Source: Streptomyces sp. DH24
Lineage (GTDB): Bacteria > Actinomycetota > Actinomycetes > Streptomycetales > Streptomycetaceae
DNA length: 64,000 nucleotides
Reading direction: 5' to 3'
Assembly (NCBI RefSeq): GCF_029813775.1
Contig: NZ_JARVKW010000017.1
Coordinates: 1-64,000, forward strand
Part shown: piece by piece, positions 1 through 9,300 of the stretch
How positions within the stretch are numbered: the first letter of the stretch is position 1
Layout of the letters: every line of letters starts with the position of its first letter
The notes under the pieces: generated by a model
What the model saw: only the letters and a program-made list of their open reading frames with translations
What the model was told of the DNA's origin: nothing
Databases searched by the model: none
Program-made: the position numbers and the translations under genes

Positions 1-36
1 GGGCGCTGTCGGTGCCGGGCCGTAAGGTCTGTCGTC

Positions 37-1008
37 ATGGAGACGAGCACCGACAGCGCCCCAGCCGCGACAGTGCCCCACGGCAGTCCTGCCCCGGCGG
101 TGGATCCGGCGGGGCCGGCGGCGGCAGCGGTGGACCAGGGCGTGACCGGACCCGCCGCCACAGCGCCGGCTTCGCTGTCCCCTTCGCGTGCGAGCGACTT
201 CATGCAGTGCCCGCTGCTGTACCGGTTCCGGGTCATCGACCGGCTGCCGGAGAAGCCCAGCGAGGCGGCGACCCGGGGCACGCTGGTGCACGCGGTGCTG
301 GAGCGCCTCTTCGACGCCCCGGCGGCCGAGCGCACGGCGCCGCGCGCCAAGTCGCTGATCCCGGGCCAGTGGGACCGGCTGCGCGAGAGCCGGCCGGAGG
401 TCGTCGAGCTGTTCGCCGACGACCCGGAGGGCGAGCGGATGGCGCGCTGGCTCGGTGAGGCGGAGCGGCTGGTCGAGCGCTGGTTCACGCTGGAGGACCC
501 CACGCGTCTGGAGCCCGCCGAGCGGGAGCTGTTCGTGGAGACGGAGCTGGACTCCGGTCTCAGGCTGCGCGGCATCATCGACCGGGTGGACGTGGCGCCC
601 ACCGGCGAGGTGCGCATCGTCGACTACAAGACGGGCAAGGCACCCCGGCCGGAGTACGCCGAGGGCGCGCTGTTCCAGATGAAGTTCTACGCCCTGGTGG
701 TGTGGCGGCTGAAGCAGGTCGTCCCGCGGCGGCTGCAGCTGGTGTACCTCGGCAGCGGTGACGTCCTGACGTACGACCCGGTGGTCGCCGACCTGGAGCG
801 GGTCGAGCGCAAGCTGCTGGCGCTGTGGGACGCGATCCGGCAGGCGACGGAGACGGGTGACTGGCGGCCGCGCCCGACGAAGCTGTGCGGCTGGTGCGAC
901 CACCAGGCGCACTGCCCGGAGTTCGGCGGCACTCCCCCGCCGTATCCGCTGCCGGTGAGGGCGCCCGAGTCGGACGCCGCCGCGCAGGGCAGAATGGGGC
1001 CGGACTAG
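37..1008 (+). CDS. RecB-family PD-(D/E)XK nuclease with Fe-S cluster cysteines
   Basis: Predicted single-strand-type DNA exonuclease of the RecB/Cas4/AddB nuclease fold, 323 aa. After a disordered Ala/Pro-rich tail (about residues 1-48) the core reads in family order: Cys58 in SDFMQCPLLYRFR, His85 in GTLVHAVLERL, Asp182 in GIIDRVDV, the DYKTG catalytic motif at 196-200, QMKFYAL, then a C-terminal CGWCDHQAHC triad (Cys284, 287, 293). One early and three late cysteines is the AddB/Cas4 [4Fe-4S] layout, so metal-dependent cleavage with a structural cluster is inferred. A TAAGGT at 23-28 lies eight bases before the ATG and no good ribosome-binding site is visible, which fits a leaderless mRNA. 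No helicase partner is adjacent. Biological role unknown. Confidence 0.85.
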   Translation: METSTDSAPAATVPHGSPAPAVDPAGPAAAAVDQGVTGPAATAPASLSPSRASDFMQCPLLYRFRVIDRLPEKPSEAATRGTLVHAVLERLFDAPAAERTAPRAKSLIPGQWDRLRESRPEVVELFADDPEGERMARWLGEAERLVERWFTLEDPTRLEPAERELFVETELDSGLRLRGIIDRVDVAPTGEVRIVDYKTGKAPRPEYAEGALFQMKFYALVVWRLKQVVPRRLQLVYLGSGDVLTYDPVVADLERVERKLLALWDAIRQATETGDWRPRPTKLCGWCDHQAHCPEFGGTPPPYPLPVRAPESDAAAQGRMGPD

Positions 1009-1022
1009 CGAAGGAGACTTAC

Positions 1023-1694
1023 GTGGCCATCCGCGTCCTACTGGTCGACGACCAGCCCCTGCTGCGTACGGGCTTCCGGATGATCCTGGAGGCCGAGCAG
1101 GACATCGCGGTCGTCGGCGAGGCCGGAGACGGCCTCCAGGCGCTCGACCAGGTGCGGGCCCTGCAGCCCGATGTGGTGCTGATGGACATCCGCATGCCGC
1201 GGATGGACGGCGTGGAGGCGACCCGGCAGATCACCGGCCCCGGGCGGGACGGCCCGGCGAAGGTGCTGGTGCTGACCACCTTCGACCTGGACGAGTACGT
1301 GGTGGAGGCGCTGAAGGCCGGGGCGAGCGGCTTCCTGCTGAAGGACGCCCCGGCCAACGAACTGGTGCAGGCGATCCGCGTGGTGGCGGCCGGTGAGGCG
1401 ATGCTCGCGCCGAGCATCACGCGGCGGCTGCTCGACAAGTACGCCACGCATCTGCCGTCCGGCGAGGAGCCCGTCCCGGACACGTTGCACACGCTGACCG
1501 ATCGTGAGGTTGAGGTGCTGAAGCTGGTGGCGCGCGGGCTGTCCAACGCGGAGATCGCGGCCGACCTGTTCGTCAGCGAGACCACCGTCAAGACGCACGT
1601 GGGGCACGTGCTGACCAAGCTGGGGCTGCGCGACCGCGTGCAGGCCGCGGTGTACGCGTACGAGAGCGGTCTGGTGCGCCCCGGCGCGCAGTAG
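1023..1694 (+). CDS. NarL/FixJ-type response regulator
   Basis: Two-component response regulator, 223 aa. The receiver domain (about residues 1-120) has the acidic pair VDD at 8-10, phosphoacceptor Asp55 in LMDIRMP and Lys in FLLKDAP. A LuxR-type helix-turn-helix follows from about residue 154 (LTDREVEVLKLVARGLSNAE ... VSETTVKTHV). The GTG at 1023 was chosen because GAAGGAG sits just upstream and the translation opens directly with AIRVLLVDD; an upstream in-frame extension would run through the end of the nuclease gene. No histidine kinase lies within the window on this side, so its partner is either left of the window or unlinked. Target genes cannot be told from sequence. Confidence 0.9.
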   Translation: MAIRVLLVDDQPLLRTGFRMILEAEQDIAVVGEAGDGLQALDQVRALQPDVVLMDIRMPRMDGVEATRQITGPGRDGPAKVLVLTTFDLDEYVVEALKAGASGFLLKDAPANELVQAIRVVAAGEAMLAPSITRRLLDKYATHLPSGEEPVPDTLHTLTDREVEVLKLVARGLSNAEIAADLFVSETTVKTHVGHVLTKLGLRDRVQAAVYAYESGLVRPGAQ

Positions 1695-1730
1695 GCCCCG
1701 CCCGCGCTCACGGCCCCGCCGCGCACACGA

Positions 1731-1776
1731 GAGGGCGCCCTCACCGCCGGAACTCCGGTGCCGAGGGCGCCCTTTT
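1731..1776. terminator. Bidirectional hairpin terminator
   Basis: AGGGCGCCCT occurs twice, flanking CACCG...CGGTG, so the region folds into a long GC stem followed by CTTTTC on the plus strand. It separates the response regulator from the convergent peptide-binding protein gene. Confidence 0.7.
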
Positions 1777-1804
1777 CGCGTTGCCGTGCGGCGGCGTGCC
1801 CGGC

Positions 1805-3385
1805 TCAGCCCTTGCTGAGCTCCCAGAAGCGGAACACGGTCGAGGCGTCGAGGCAGTACTCCAGGCCGTAGACGCCGTCGCGGACCACCGCGTACTGCTT
1901 GCCCTGCCAGACCGGGAGCATGGGCACGTCCTCGGCGACGATGTCCTGAATGCGGCCGTAGTCCTTGTCGGTCGCGGAGCGGTCGCTCTGGGCGGCGGTG
2001 CTCGGGATGAGCGAGCCGGTGATGGCGCGGTTCGTGTAGTTGTTGCCGAGCACGTTGTCCTTGCCGAAGAACGGGGCCGTGAAGTTGTCGGCGTCCGGGT
2101 AGTCGGGCACCCAGCCCTTCACGTACACGCCGTACTTGCCGGCGGCGATGTCCTTCTCGTACTGCTCGAAGGGCACGGACCGCATCTCGGCGTCGAACAG
2201 GCCGCTGGCGTTGAGCTGCTTGGCGATGGCCGCCAACTCGTCGTCGGTGGCCGGGCCGTAGCGGGACGGGGTGGACCACAGGGTCAGCTTCACCTTGCCG
2301 GTGATGCCGTCGGCGCGCAGCGCGGCCTGGGCCCTGGCCTTGTCGGGGTGGGCGCCGTAGGCGTCGAAGAAGGCCGTGTTGTGGCCCGCGATACCGGCCG
2401 GAACGATCGAGTACAGCGGGGTCGCGGTGCCCTGGTGGACGTCCCGGATGAGCGCCTCGCGGTCGATCAGGTGGGCGATGGCCTTGCGTACGCCGAGCTT
2501 GCCGGCCACCGGGTCGTCCATGTTGAACACCAGGTGCTGGACCTCGGCGCTGTTGCCCTCGACGATGTCGACGCCGGACGAGGGGCCGCCCTGCTCGATG
2601 TCGGCGATGTCGTCGGCGGTGAGTCCGCGGTAGGCGATGTCGACGTCACCCTCCTGGACGGCCTTCTTCAGGCCGGCCTGGTCGCCGTGGAAGAACTTGA
2701 GGGTCACGCCGCCGTTCTGGATGTCGGCGGTGCCCTTGTAGTGCTCGTTGACGGAGAAGACGGCCTCGTCGTCGTTGAACGACTCCAGCTTGTACGGGCC
2801 GGAGCCGACCGCCCTGCCGTCCTCGCGCAGCCGGCCGGCCTCGTACTGCCGGTGGTCGACGATGGAGCCCGCGCCGGAGGCGATCTTGCTCGGGAAGGTG
2901 GCGTCCGGCGTGTTCAGCTTGAAGACGACCGTCTTCTCGTCCGGCGTCTCGACCTTGTCGAGCGTGGGGAACATGATCGCGGGGCCGGCGTCGTCATTGA
3001 TCTTCAGCATGCGGTCGAAGGAGAACTTGACGTCCTTCGAGGTGAGCGCCGCGCCGTTGCTGAACTTCAGGCCGTCCTTCAGCGTGCACCGGTAGACCTT
3101 CGTCTCCGTGCCCGTGAAGGAGCACTCCTCGGCGGCCTCGGGCTGCGGTTCGGTGCCTCCCTTGGGGAAGCTGAGCAGCGACTGGAAGACGTTGTTGAAC
3201 AGCAGCCAGGAACCGGGGTCGTAGCCGGAGGCGGGGTCCGTGGCGAGGACGTCGTCCGACATCCCCATCACCACGTTGGAGTCGTTGCCTCCGGATCCGC
3301 CGGTCTCTGTTCCGCATCCGGCCAGCAGGCCGGAGGCCAGCCCCGCCACGATGGGGAGAACGGGCCACTGGTTGCGAATGTTCAC
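1805..3385 (-). CDS. ABC transporter peptide-binding lipoprotein (family 5), copy 1
   Basis: Extracytoplasmic solute-binding protein of the oligopeptide/dipeptide (SBP_bac_5) family, 526 aa, expected to be anchored outside the membrane. The N-terminus is a lipoprotein signal: hydrophobic core, then LLAGC with lipidated Cys24, then a Gly/Ser linker. Family landmarks follow, including FSNGAALTSKDVKFSFDR, YKGTADIQNGG, and the C-terminal QDIVAEDVPMLPVWQGK. It is the downstream copy of a tandem pair; the neighbour at 3482-5077 shares LNASGLFD and the QDIVAEDVP-LPLWQGK block. No permease or ATPase gene adjoins either copy, so they probably serve a transporter encoded elsewhere. Ligand unknown. Confidence 0.9.
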   Translation of the reverse strand: MNIRNQWPVLPIVAGLASGLLAGCGTETGGSGGNDSNVVMGMSDDVLATDPASGYDPGSWLLFNNVFQSLLSFPKGGTEPQPEAAEECSFTGTETKVYRCTLKDGLKFSNGAALTSKDVKFSFDRMLKINDDAGPAIMFPTLDKVETPDEKTVVFKLNTPDATFPSKIASGAGSIVDHRQYEAGRLREDGRAVGSGPYKLESFNDDEAVFSVNEHYKGTADIQNGGVTLKFFHGDQAGLKKAVQEGDVDIAYRGLTADDIADIEQGGPSSGVDIVEGNSAEVQHLVFNMDDPVAGKLGVRKAIAHLIDREALIRDVHQGTATPLYSIVPAGIAGHNTAFFDAYGAHPDKARAQAALRADGITGKVKLTLWSTPSRYGPATDDELAAIAKQLNASGLFDAEMRSVPFEQYEKDIAAGKYGVYVKGWVPDYPDADNFTAPFFGKDNVLGNNYTNRAITGSLIPSTAAQSDRSATDKDYGRIQDIVAEDVPMLPVWQGKQYAVVRDGVYGLEYCLDASTVFRFWELSKG

Positions 3386-3481
3386 GTGCAGGTGCCTTCT
3401 CGTCGTTTCGTCGTCCCGGGGCCGCGGTCACGTACCCCCGGTGTACGGGGCCGCTGTTGGCGGCCCCGGTGGCGGGAGGTG

Positions 3482-5077
3482 TCAGCCGCTCACGCCGCGG
3501 CCGAGCTCCCAGAGCTGAAGGGTCGAGGACGAGTTGAGCACGTACGCGGTGCCCGTGACGTCACCCCGCACGGCGACGTACTCCTTGCCCTGCCACAGCG
3601 GCAGCACGGGCACGTCCTCGGCGACGATGTCCTGGATGGACTGGAGGCTCGGGGCGGCGGACAGCCGGTCGGCCTCGCGGCGGGACTCCGGGATCAGGTC
3701 GGTGCGGACCCGGCCGTTGGCGTACGGGGAGCCGAGGAAGTTGTCCTTGTCGAGGAACGGCGCGAGGAAGTTGTCGGCGTCGGGGAAGTCCGGGAACCAG
3801 CCCATGCCGTAGACCTCGTACTCGCCCTTCTGCTCGGCCGGGCGGAACGTCGACCACGGGGTGCCCTTGATGCGGACGTCGAACAGGCCGCTGGCGTTGA
3901 GCTGCTTGCGCAGCACCTCGAACTCGTCCTTGGTGGCCGGACCGTAGTGGTCGGTCGTGTAGTGCAGCGTCAGCTTCACCGGGGTGGTGATGTCGGCCTG
4001 TTCGAGCAGCGACCTGGCCTTGTCGGGGTCGGGGTCGCCGTACTTGTTGAAGAACGAGTTGGAGTGGCCGGTGATGCTGGCCGGGACGAGCGAGTACAGG
4101 GGCTCGGCCTGGGAGCCGTAGACCTTGGAGATGAGTTCGCTGCGGTTGACGATCTGGGCCATGGCCTGCCGGACGGCCTTGGACTTCACGGTGGGGTCCG
4201 CGGTGTCGAAGGCCAGGTAGCGGATGCCCAGGCCGGGCGTCTCGATCAGGTCGACGTCGCCGGAGCCGTTGGACAGCTCGCGGATCTGCTCCGGCGACAT
4301 CGTGCGGGTCATCAGGTCGATCTCGCCCTCCTCCAGCGCCTTGCCCATGGCGTCGGCGTCCTCGTAGGCGACCATCTCGACCTGGCTGTTCTTCACGTCC
4401 AGGGCGCCCTTGTACTTGGGGTTCCTGGTGAAGACGGCCTTGACCAGCTCGTCGCCCCGCACCTCCGACTTGAGGCGGTAGGGACCGGAGCCGTCGACCG
4501 CGAAGCCGTCCCGCAGCCGGTCCTTGGGGTACTCGTCGGCGTTGACGATGCCGGCGACCGGCGTGGACAGCTTGAACGGGAACGTGGCGTCGGCCGACTT
4601 GAGGTGGAAGATGACCTCGCGCTCGCCCTGCGTCTCGATGGTGTCGATGTTCGACAGCAGGGCGAAGACACCGCTGTCGGCCTTGATGGAGAGGGCGCGG
4701 TCGATGGAGTACTTGACGTCGGCCGCGGTCACGGCGTCGCCGTTCGAGAACGTGAGGCCGTCGCGCAGGGTGCACGCGTAGCGCTCGTTGCCGGTGTCGG
4801 TGAACCCGCACTTCTCGGCGGCCTCGGGCACGGGGTCGCCCTCGCCGCGCGGCTGGACCATCAGGGTCTGCACGGTCTGGCGCAGGATGTTCCAGGGGCC
4901 GACGTCGTAGGCGTAGGCGGGGTCGAACGGTGCGGGAGCGTCCTTCGAGGCGGTGAACCGGTCGGTGGTGCCGACAACGATGCCGTCGCCTTGGCCGCTT
5001 CCGGATCCACCGCAGGCGGCGAGCACCGGCACGAGCAGACCGAGCACGGCCGGCGGCACCAGGGTCTTGCGGTTCAT
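3482..5077 (-). CDS. ABC transporter peptide-binding lipoprotein (family 5), copy 2
   Basis: Paralogue of the preceding gene and the first of the tandem pair in transcription order, 531 aa. The lipobox is VLAAC with Cys22, followed by GGSGSGQGDG. The body carries the family-5 pattern: FSNGDAVTAADVKYSIDRA, NPKYKGALDVKN, the KLTLHYTTDHYGPA segment and QDIVAEDVPVLPLWQGKEY near the C-terminus. About 96 bases separate it from copy 1, so cotranscription is likely. Similarity between the two is clear but spread out, suggesting an old duplication with different ligands rather than a recent copy. Confidence 0.9.
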   Translation of the reverse strand: MNRKTLVPPAVLGLLVPVLAACGGSGSGQGDGIVVGTTDRFTASKDAPAPFDPAYAYDVGPWNILRQTVQTLMVQPRGEGDPVPEAAEKCGFTDTGNERYACTLRDGLTFSNGDAVTAADVKYSIDRALSIKADSGVFALLSNIDTIETQGEREVIFHLKSADATFPFKLSTPVAGIVNADEYPKDRLRDGFAVDGSGPYRLKSEVRGDELVKAVFTRNPKYKGALDVKNSQVEMVAYEDADAMGKALEEGEIDLMTRTMSPEQIRELSNGSGDVDLIETPGLGIRYLAFDTADPTVKSKAVRQAMAQIVNRSELISKVYGSQAEPLYSLVPASITGHSNSFFNKYGDPDPDKARSLLEQADITTPVKLTLHYTTDHYGPATKDEFEVLRKQLNASGLFDVRIKGTPWSTFRPAEQKGEYEVYGMGWFPDFPDADNFLAPFLDKDNFLGSPYANGRVRTDLIPESRREADRLSAAPSLQSIQDIVAEDVPVLPLWQGKEYVAVRGDVTGTAYVLNSSSTLQLWELGRGVSG

Positions 5078-5512
5078 TCTCGAGTTTCTCCACAGCTGTC
5101 AGATCCGTGTACCCGGCATGCAGGGGTGTCGCGGCGGGGGCACGGGGAAGGGGGTGACGTCCTCGTGACGAGATTAGTCCGCGCCCGCAGGCCGCTTCGC
5201 CGCGCCCGGAGTTGAGCCCTCATCACGCAGCGGAACCGGGCGTGGACTCACCGGAAACCTGACACCGGAAGGATTAGTACAGGGTTCCATCAAATGGGAC
5301 ACAAGGGCACGTCGGCGGTGCCCGAAATGGGCGGACCGCACCCGCCGGACCCTTCACCGGCCCTCGCTCGCGTGGCGAACCTCACACGCCCGGCGCATGC
5401 CCCCCGTCCCGCAATTCGGCCACACGTACGGGCCGAATTCATTCGCACATCAGCCCGGGAATTCCCGTTCAATCGGCCGTCGCACGCCAGGTGAACGCCC
5501 GTCGCATTTCCG
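5078..5512. other. Intergenic region upstream of the binding-protein pair
   Basis: This 435-base stretch has no convincing gene. It is less GC-rich than its surroundings around 5270-5480 (ATTAGTACAG, GGGAATTCCC, TTCAATC). GATTAG occurs twice (near 5170 and 5272). The left part must hold the promoter for the two lipoproteins, the right part the end of the HAD gene. Short open frames here lack a ribosome-binding site and coding bias. Confidence 0.5.
5274..5304 (-). promoter_or_regulatory. Possible promoter for the peptide-binding protein operon
   Basis: Read on the minus strand: TTGTGT (5304-5299), a 19-base spacer, then TACTAA (5279-5274). The spacer is a little long and the leader to the start at 5077 would be about 190 bases, so this is only a candidate. 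Confidence 0.25.
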
Positions 5513-6211
5513 TCATCGCGCGGCGATCAGGCTCCGCAGAAAAGCCAGGTCGACCTCTTCGAGGGAGGTCACGACCGTGCGCCGGCCGGCCGGGGCGACG
5601 GGCGCCACGGACGGCACCGCCACGACGTGGCAGCCCGCGGCCTCCGCCGACGCGATGCCCGTCGCGGTGTCCTCGACGACGGCGCATCTGGCCGGGTCCG
5701 CGCCGAGCCCTGCGGCGGCCACCAGATAGGGATCGGGGTGCGGCTTGGTGCGCGCCACCTCGTCACCGGCGACCGACAGCGCGAAGTGCCGGGGGCCGAG
5801 GCGGTCCAGCACACGGTCGATGATGCGCCGGTGGGAGGCGGAGACCAGGGCCGTCGGGACCTCGTGCTCGTACAGTTCGGTGAGCAGCCGGGCCGCGCCC
5901 GGCATCAGCGGCAGCGCCTGGTCGATGCGCTCCTCGAAGCCCTTGTTCAGCAGGACGGTCAGCTCGGGAAGGGTGATGTCGGCGCCCGTGACCTCGATCA
6001 GGAACCCGGCGCTGCGGGTCATGGGGCCGCCGACCACGACATGGCGCCAGGACTCGTCCAGGGTGTGCCCGAGGGAGGCGAAGACCTCGACCTCGACGTC
6101 CCACCAGAAGCCCTCGGTGTCCACCAGGGTGCCGTCCATGTCCAGAAGCACCGCCTGCAGGGCTGAGCCTTCGGCCGTACGGGTTCCGAGCGCGGGGACC
6201 GTACTGGTCAT
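5513..6211 (-). CDS. HAD-superfamily hydrolase, beta-phosphoglucomutase-like subgroup
   Basis: Haloacid-dehalogenase-type phosphatase or phosphomutase, 232 aa, cytoplasmic. Motif I is LLDMDGTLVDTEG with Asp24 (nucleophile) and Asp26, motif II is TALVSASHRR, the lysine of motif III is in RTKPHPDPYL, and motif IV is VVEDTATGIASAEAAG. The helical cap between motifs I and II (about 40-95) places it in the subfamily with beta-phosphoglucomutase and phosphoglycolate phosphatase. It lies downstream of metH on the same strand with about 130 bases between, so it could be expressed from metH read-through. Substrate not predictable. Confidence 0.85.
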   Translation of the reverse strand: MTSTVPALGTRTAEGSALQAVLLDMDGTLVDTEGFWWDVEVEVFASLGHTLDESWRHVVVGGPMTRSAGFLIEVTGADITLPELTVLLNKGFEERIDQALPLMPGAARLLTELYEHEVPTALVSASHRRIIDRVLDRLGPRHFALSVAGDEVARTKPHPDPYLVAAAGLGADPARCAVVEDTATGIASAEAAGCHVVAVPSVAPVAPAGRRTVVTSLEEVDLAFLRSLIAAR

Positions 6212-6340
6212 CCGGGCGCACCTCCTTGAGGGACGTTCAGGCCGGTTCCCACGGGGGAACCGGCCTGCGGTGGACCGATCAGTCTACGTCGTCCGCGAAC
6301 GTTTCGCCTCGTTCATCCCGCGTGCCCCTGGCACACCGGC

Positions 6341-9300
6341 TCAGCGGGCGTTGAAGTACTTCGCCTCCGGGTGGTGGATGACGATGGCGTCGGTGGACTG
6401 CTCCGGGTGCAGCTGGAACTCCTCCGACAGCCGCACGCCGATGCGCTCCGGCTCCAGCAGGCCGGCGATCTTCGCGCGGTCCTCCAGGTCGGGGCAGGCG
6501 CCGTAGCCGAGGGAGAAGCGGGCGCCGCGGTACTTCAGCGCGAACATGTCCTCCATCTCGGCCGGGTCCTCGCCGGCGAAGCCGAGTTCGCCGCGCACGC
6601 GCGCGTGCCAGTACTCGGCGAGCGCCTCGGCCAACTGCACGGACAGCCCGTGCAGTTCGAGGTAGTCCCGGTAGGCGTTGGCCTCGAACAGCCGCGCCGT
6701 CTCCTCGCCGATGCGGGAGCCCACGGTGACGACCTGGAGGCCGACGACGTCCGTCTCGCCGGACTCCTCGGGGCGGAAGAAGTCGGCCAGGCACAGCCGG
6801 CGGCCGCGGCGCTGGCGCGGGAAGGTGAAGCGGGTCCGCTCGTTGCCCTGTTCGTCCAGGATGATCAGGTCGTCGTCCTTGGAGACGCACGGGAAGTAGC
6901 CGTAGACGACGGCCGCCTCCAGCAGGTTGTCCGTCTGGAGCCGGTCGAGCAGGCCGCGCAGCCGGGGCCGGCCCTCGGTCTCGACCAGTTCCTCGTAGGT
7001 GGGTCCGTCACCGGTGCGGGCCTGCTTCAGGCCCCACTGGCCCTTGAACAGGGCGCCCTCGTCCAGCCAGGACGCGTACTCCTTGAGCTGGATGCCCTTG
7101 ATCACGCGGGTGCCCCAGAAGGGCGGCTCGGGGACCGGGTTGTCGGTGGCGACGTCGGAGCGGACCGCGCCCTCGGCGGGACGCTCCTCGACCTCGACGG
7201 TGGCCGCCCTGACCCGGCGCTGCCTGAGCTCGGGGAGCTTCGCGCCGGGGACGCCGCGCTTGATGCCGATGAGCGCGTCCATCAGGCGCAGGCCCTCGAA
7301 GGCGTCCCGGGCGTAGCGGACCTCGCCGTCGTAGATCTCGTGCAGGTCCTGCTCGACGTAGGCCCGGGTGAGGGCGGCACCGCCGAGGATGACCGGGTAC
7401 TTCGCGGCGAGGTCGCGGGCGTTGAGCTCCTCCAGGTTCTCCTTCATGATCACCGTGGACTTCACCAGGAGCCCGGACATGCCGATGACGTCGGCCCTGT
7501 GCTCCTCGGCGGCCTCCAGGATCGCGGAGACCGGCTGCTTGATGCCGAGGTTGACGACGTTGTAGCCGTTGTTGGACAGGATGATGTCCACGAGGTTCTT
7601 GCCGATGTCGTGGACGTCGCCCCGGACGGTGGCGAGGACGATGGTGCCCTTGCCGGCCTCGTCGCCCTCGACCTTCTCCATGTGCGGTTCGAGGTGGGCG
7701 ACGGCGGTCTTCATGACCTCGGCGGACTGCAGCACGAACGGCAGCTGCATCTGGCCGGAGCCGAACAGCTCGCCGACGACCTTCATGCCGTCCAGCAGCG
7801 TCTCGTTGACGATGTCGAGCGCCGGGCGGGTCCGCAGCGCCTCGTCCAGGTCGGCCTCCAGGCCGTTGCGCTCGCCGTCGATGATGCGGCGCTTGAGTCG
7901 CTCGTCCAGCGGCAGCGCGGCCAGTTCCTCGGCCTTGCCGGCCTTGAGGGACTTGGCGGTGGCGCCCTCGAACAGGGCCATCAGCTTCTGCAGCGGGTCG
8001 TACCCCTCGCTGCGGCGGTCGTAGATCAGGTCGAGGGCCGTGCGGACCTCTTCCTCGCTGAAGCGGGCGATGGGCAGGATCTTCGACGCGTGCACGATCG
8101 CCGAGTCCAGGCCCGCCTTGACGCACTCGTCCAGGAAGACGGAGTTCAGCAGGATGCGGGCGGCCGGGTTGAGGCCGAAGGAGATGTTCGACAGGCCCAG
8201 CGTGGTCTGCACCCTCGGGTGGCGCCGCTTGAGCTCGCGGATGCCCTCGATGGTGGCGATGCCGTCCTTGCGGGACTCCTCCTGGCCGGTGCAGATCGTG
8301 AACGTCAGACAGTCGACGAGGATGTCCTCCTCGTGGATGCCCCAGTTGCCGGTCAGGTCGGCGATCAGGCGTTCGGCGATCTCGACCTTCTTCTCGGCGG
8401 TGCGGGCCTGGCCCTCCTCGTCGATGGTCAGCGCGATCAGCGCGGCGCCGTGCTCCTGGGCCAGCTTCGTGACCTTGGCGAAGCGGGACTCGGGGCCGTC
8501 GCCGTCCTCGTAGTTCACCGAGTTGATCACCGCGCGGCCGCCGAGCTTCTCCAGGCCGGCGCGGAGCACGTCGACCTCGGTGGAGTCCAGCACGATCGGC
8601 AGGGTCGAGGCGGTGGCGAAGCGGCCGGCCAGCTCGGCCATGTCGGCGACGCCGTCGCGGCCGACGTAGTCCACGCACAGGTCGAGCATGTGCGCGCCCT
8701 CGCGGATCTGCTCGCGCGCCATCTCCACGCAGTCGTCCCAGCGGGCCTCCAGCATGGCCTCGCGGAACTTCTTCGAGCCGTTGGCGTTGGTGCGCTCGCC
8801 GATCGCCAGGTACGAGGTGTCCTGGCGGAACGGCACGGTCTGGTAGAGGGAGGCGGCGCCCGGCTCGGGCTGCGGGCTGCGCTCGCCCGGGGCCAGGTCG
8901 CGGACCCGCTCGACGACCTGGCGCAGGTGCTCAGGGGTGGTGCCGCAGCAGCCGCCGACCAGGGAGAGGCCGTAGTCGCGGACGAAGTTCTCCTGCGCCT
9001 GGGCCAGCTCGGGGGCGGTCAGCGGGTAGTGCGCGCCGTCCGACGTGAGGACGGGCAGGCCGGCGTTCGGCATGCAGGACAGCGGCACGCGCGCGTGCCG
9101 GGCGAGGTAGCGCAGGTGCTCGCTCATCTCGGCCGGGCCGGTGGCGCAGTTCAGGCCGATCATGTCGATGCCGAGCGGCTCAAGCGCGGTGAGCGCGGCG
9201 CCGATCTCGGAGCCGAGCAGCATGGTGCCGGTGGTCTCGACGGTGACCGACACGATGAGCGGCACGTCGTGGCCGGTGGCCTCCATGGCGCGCCGGGCGG

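Noticed and set aside
1781..5215. 1144-codon open frame opposite the two binding-protein genes
   Set aside because: Low-complexity shadow of two well-supported lipoprotein genes on the other strand.
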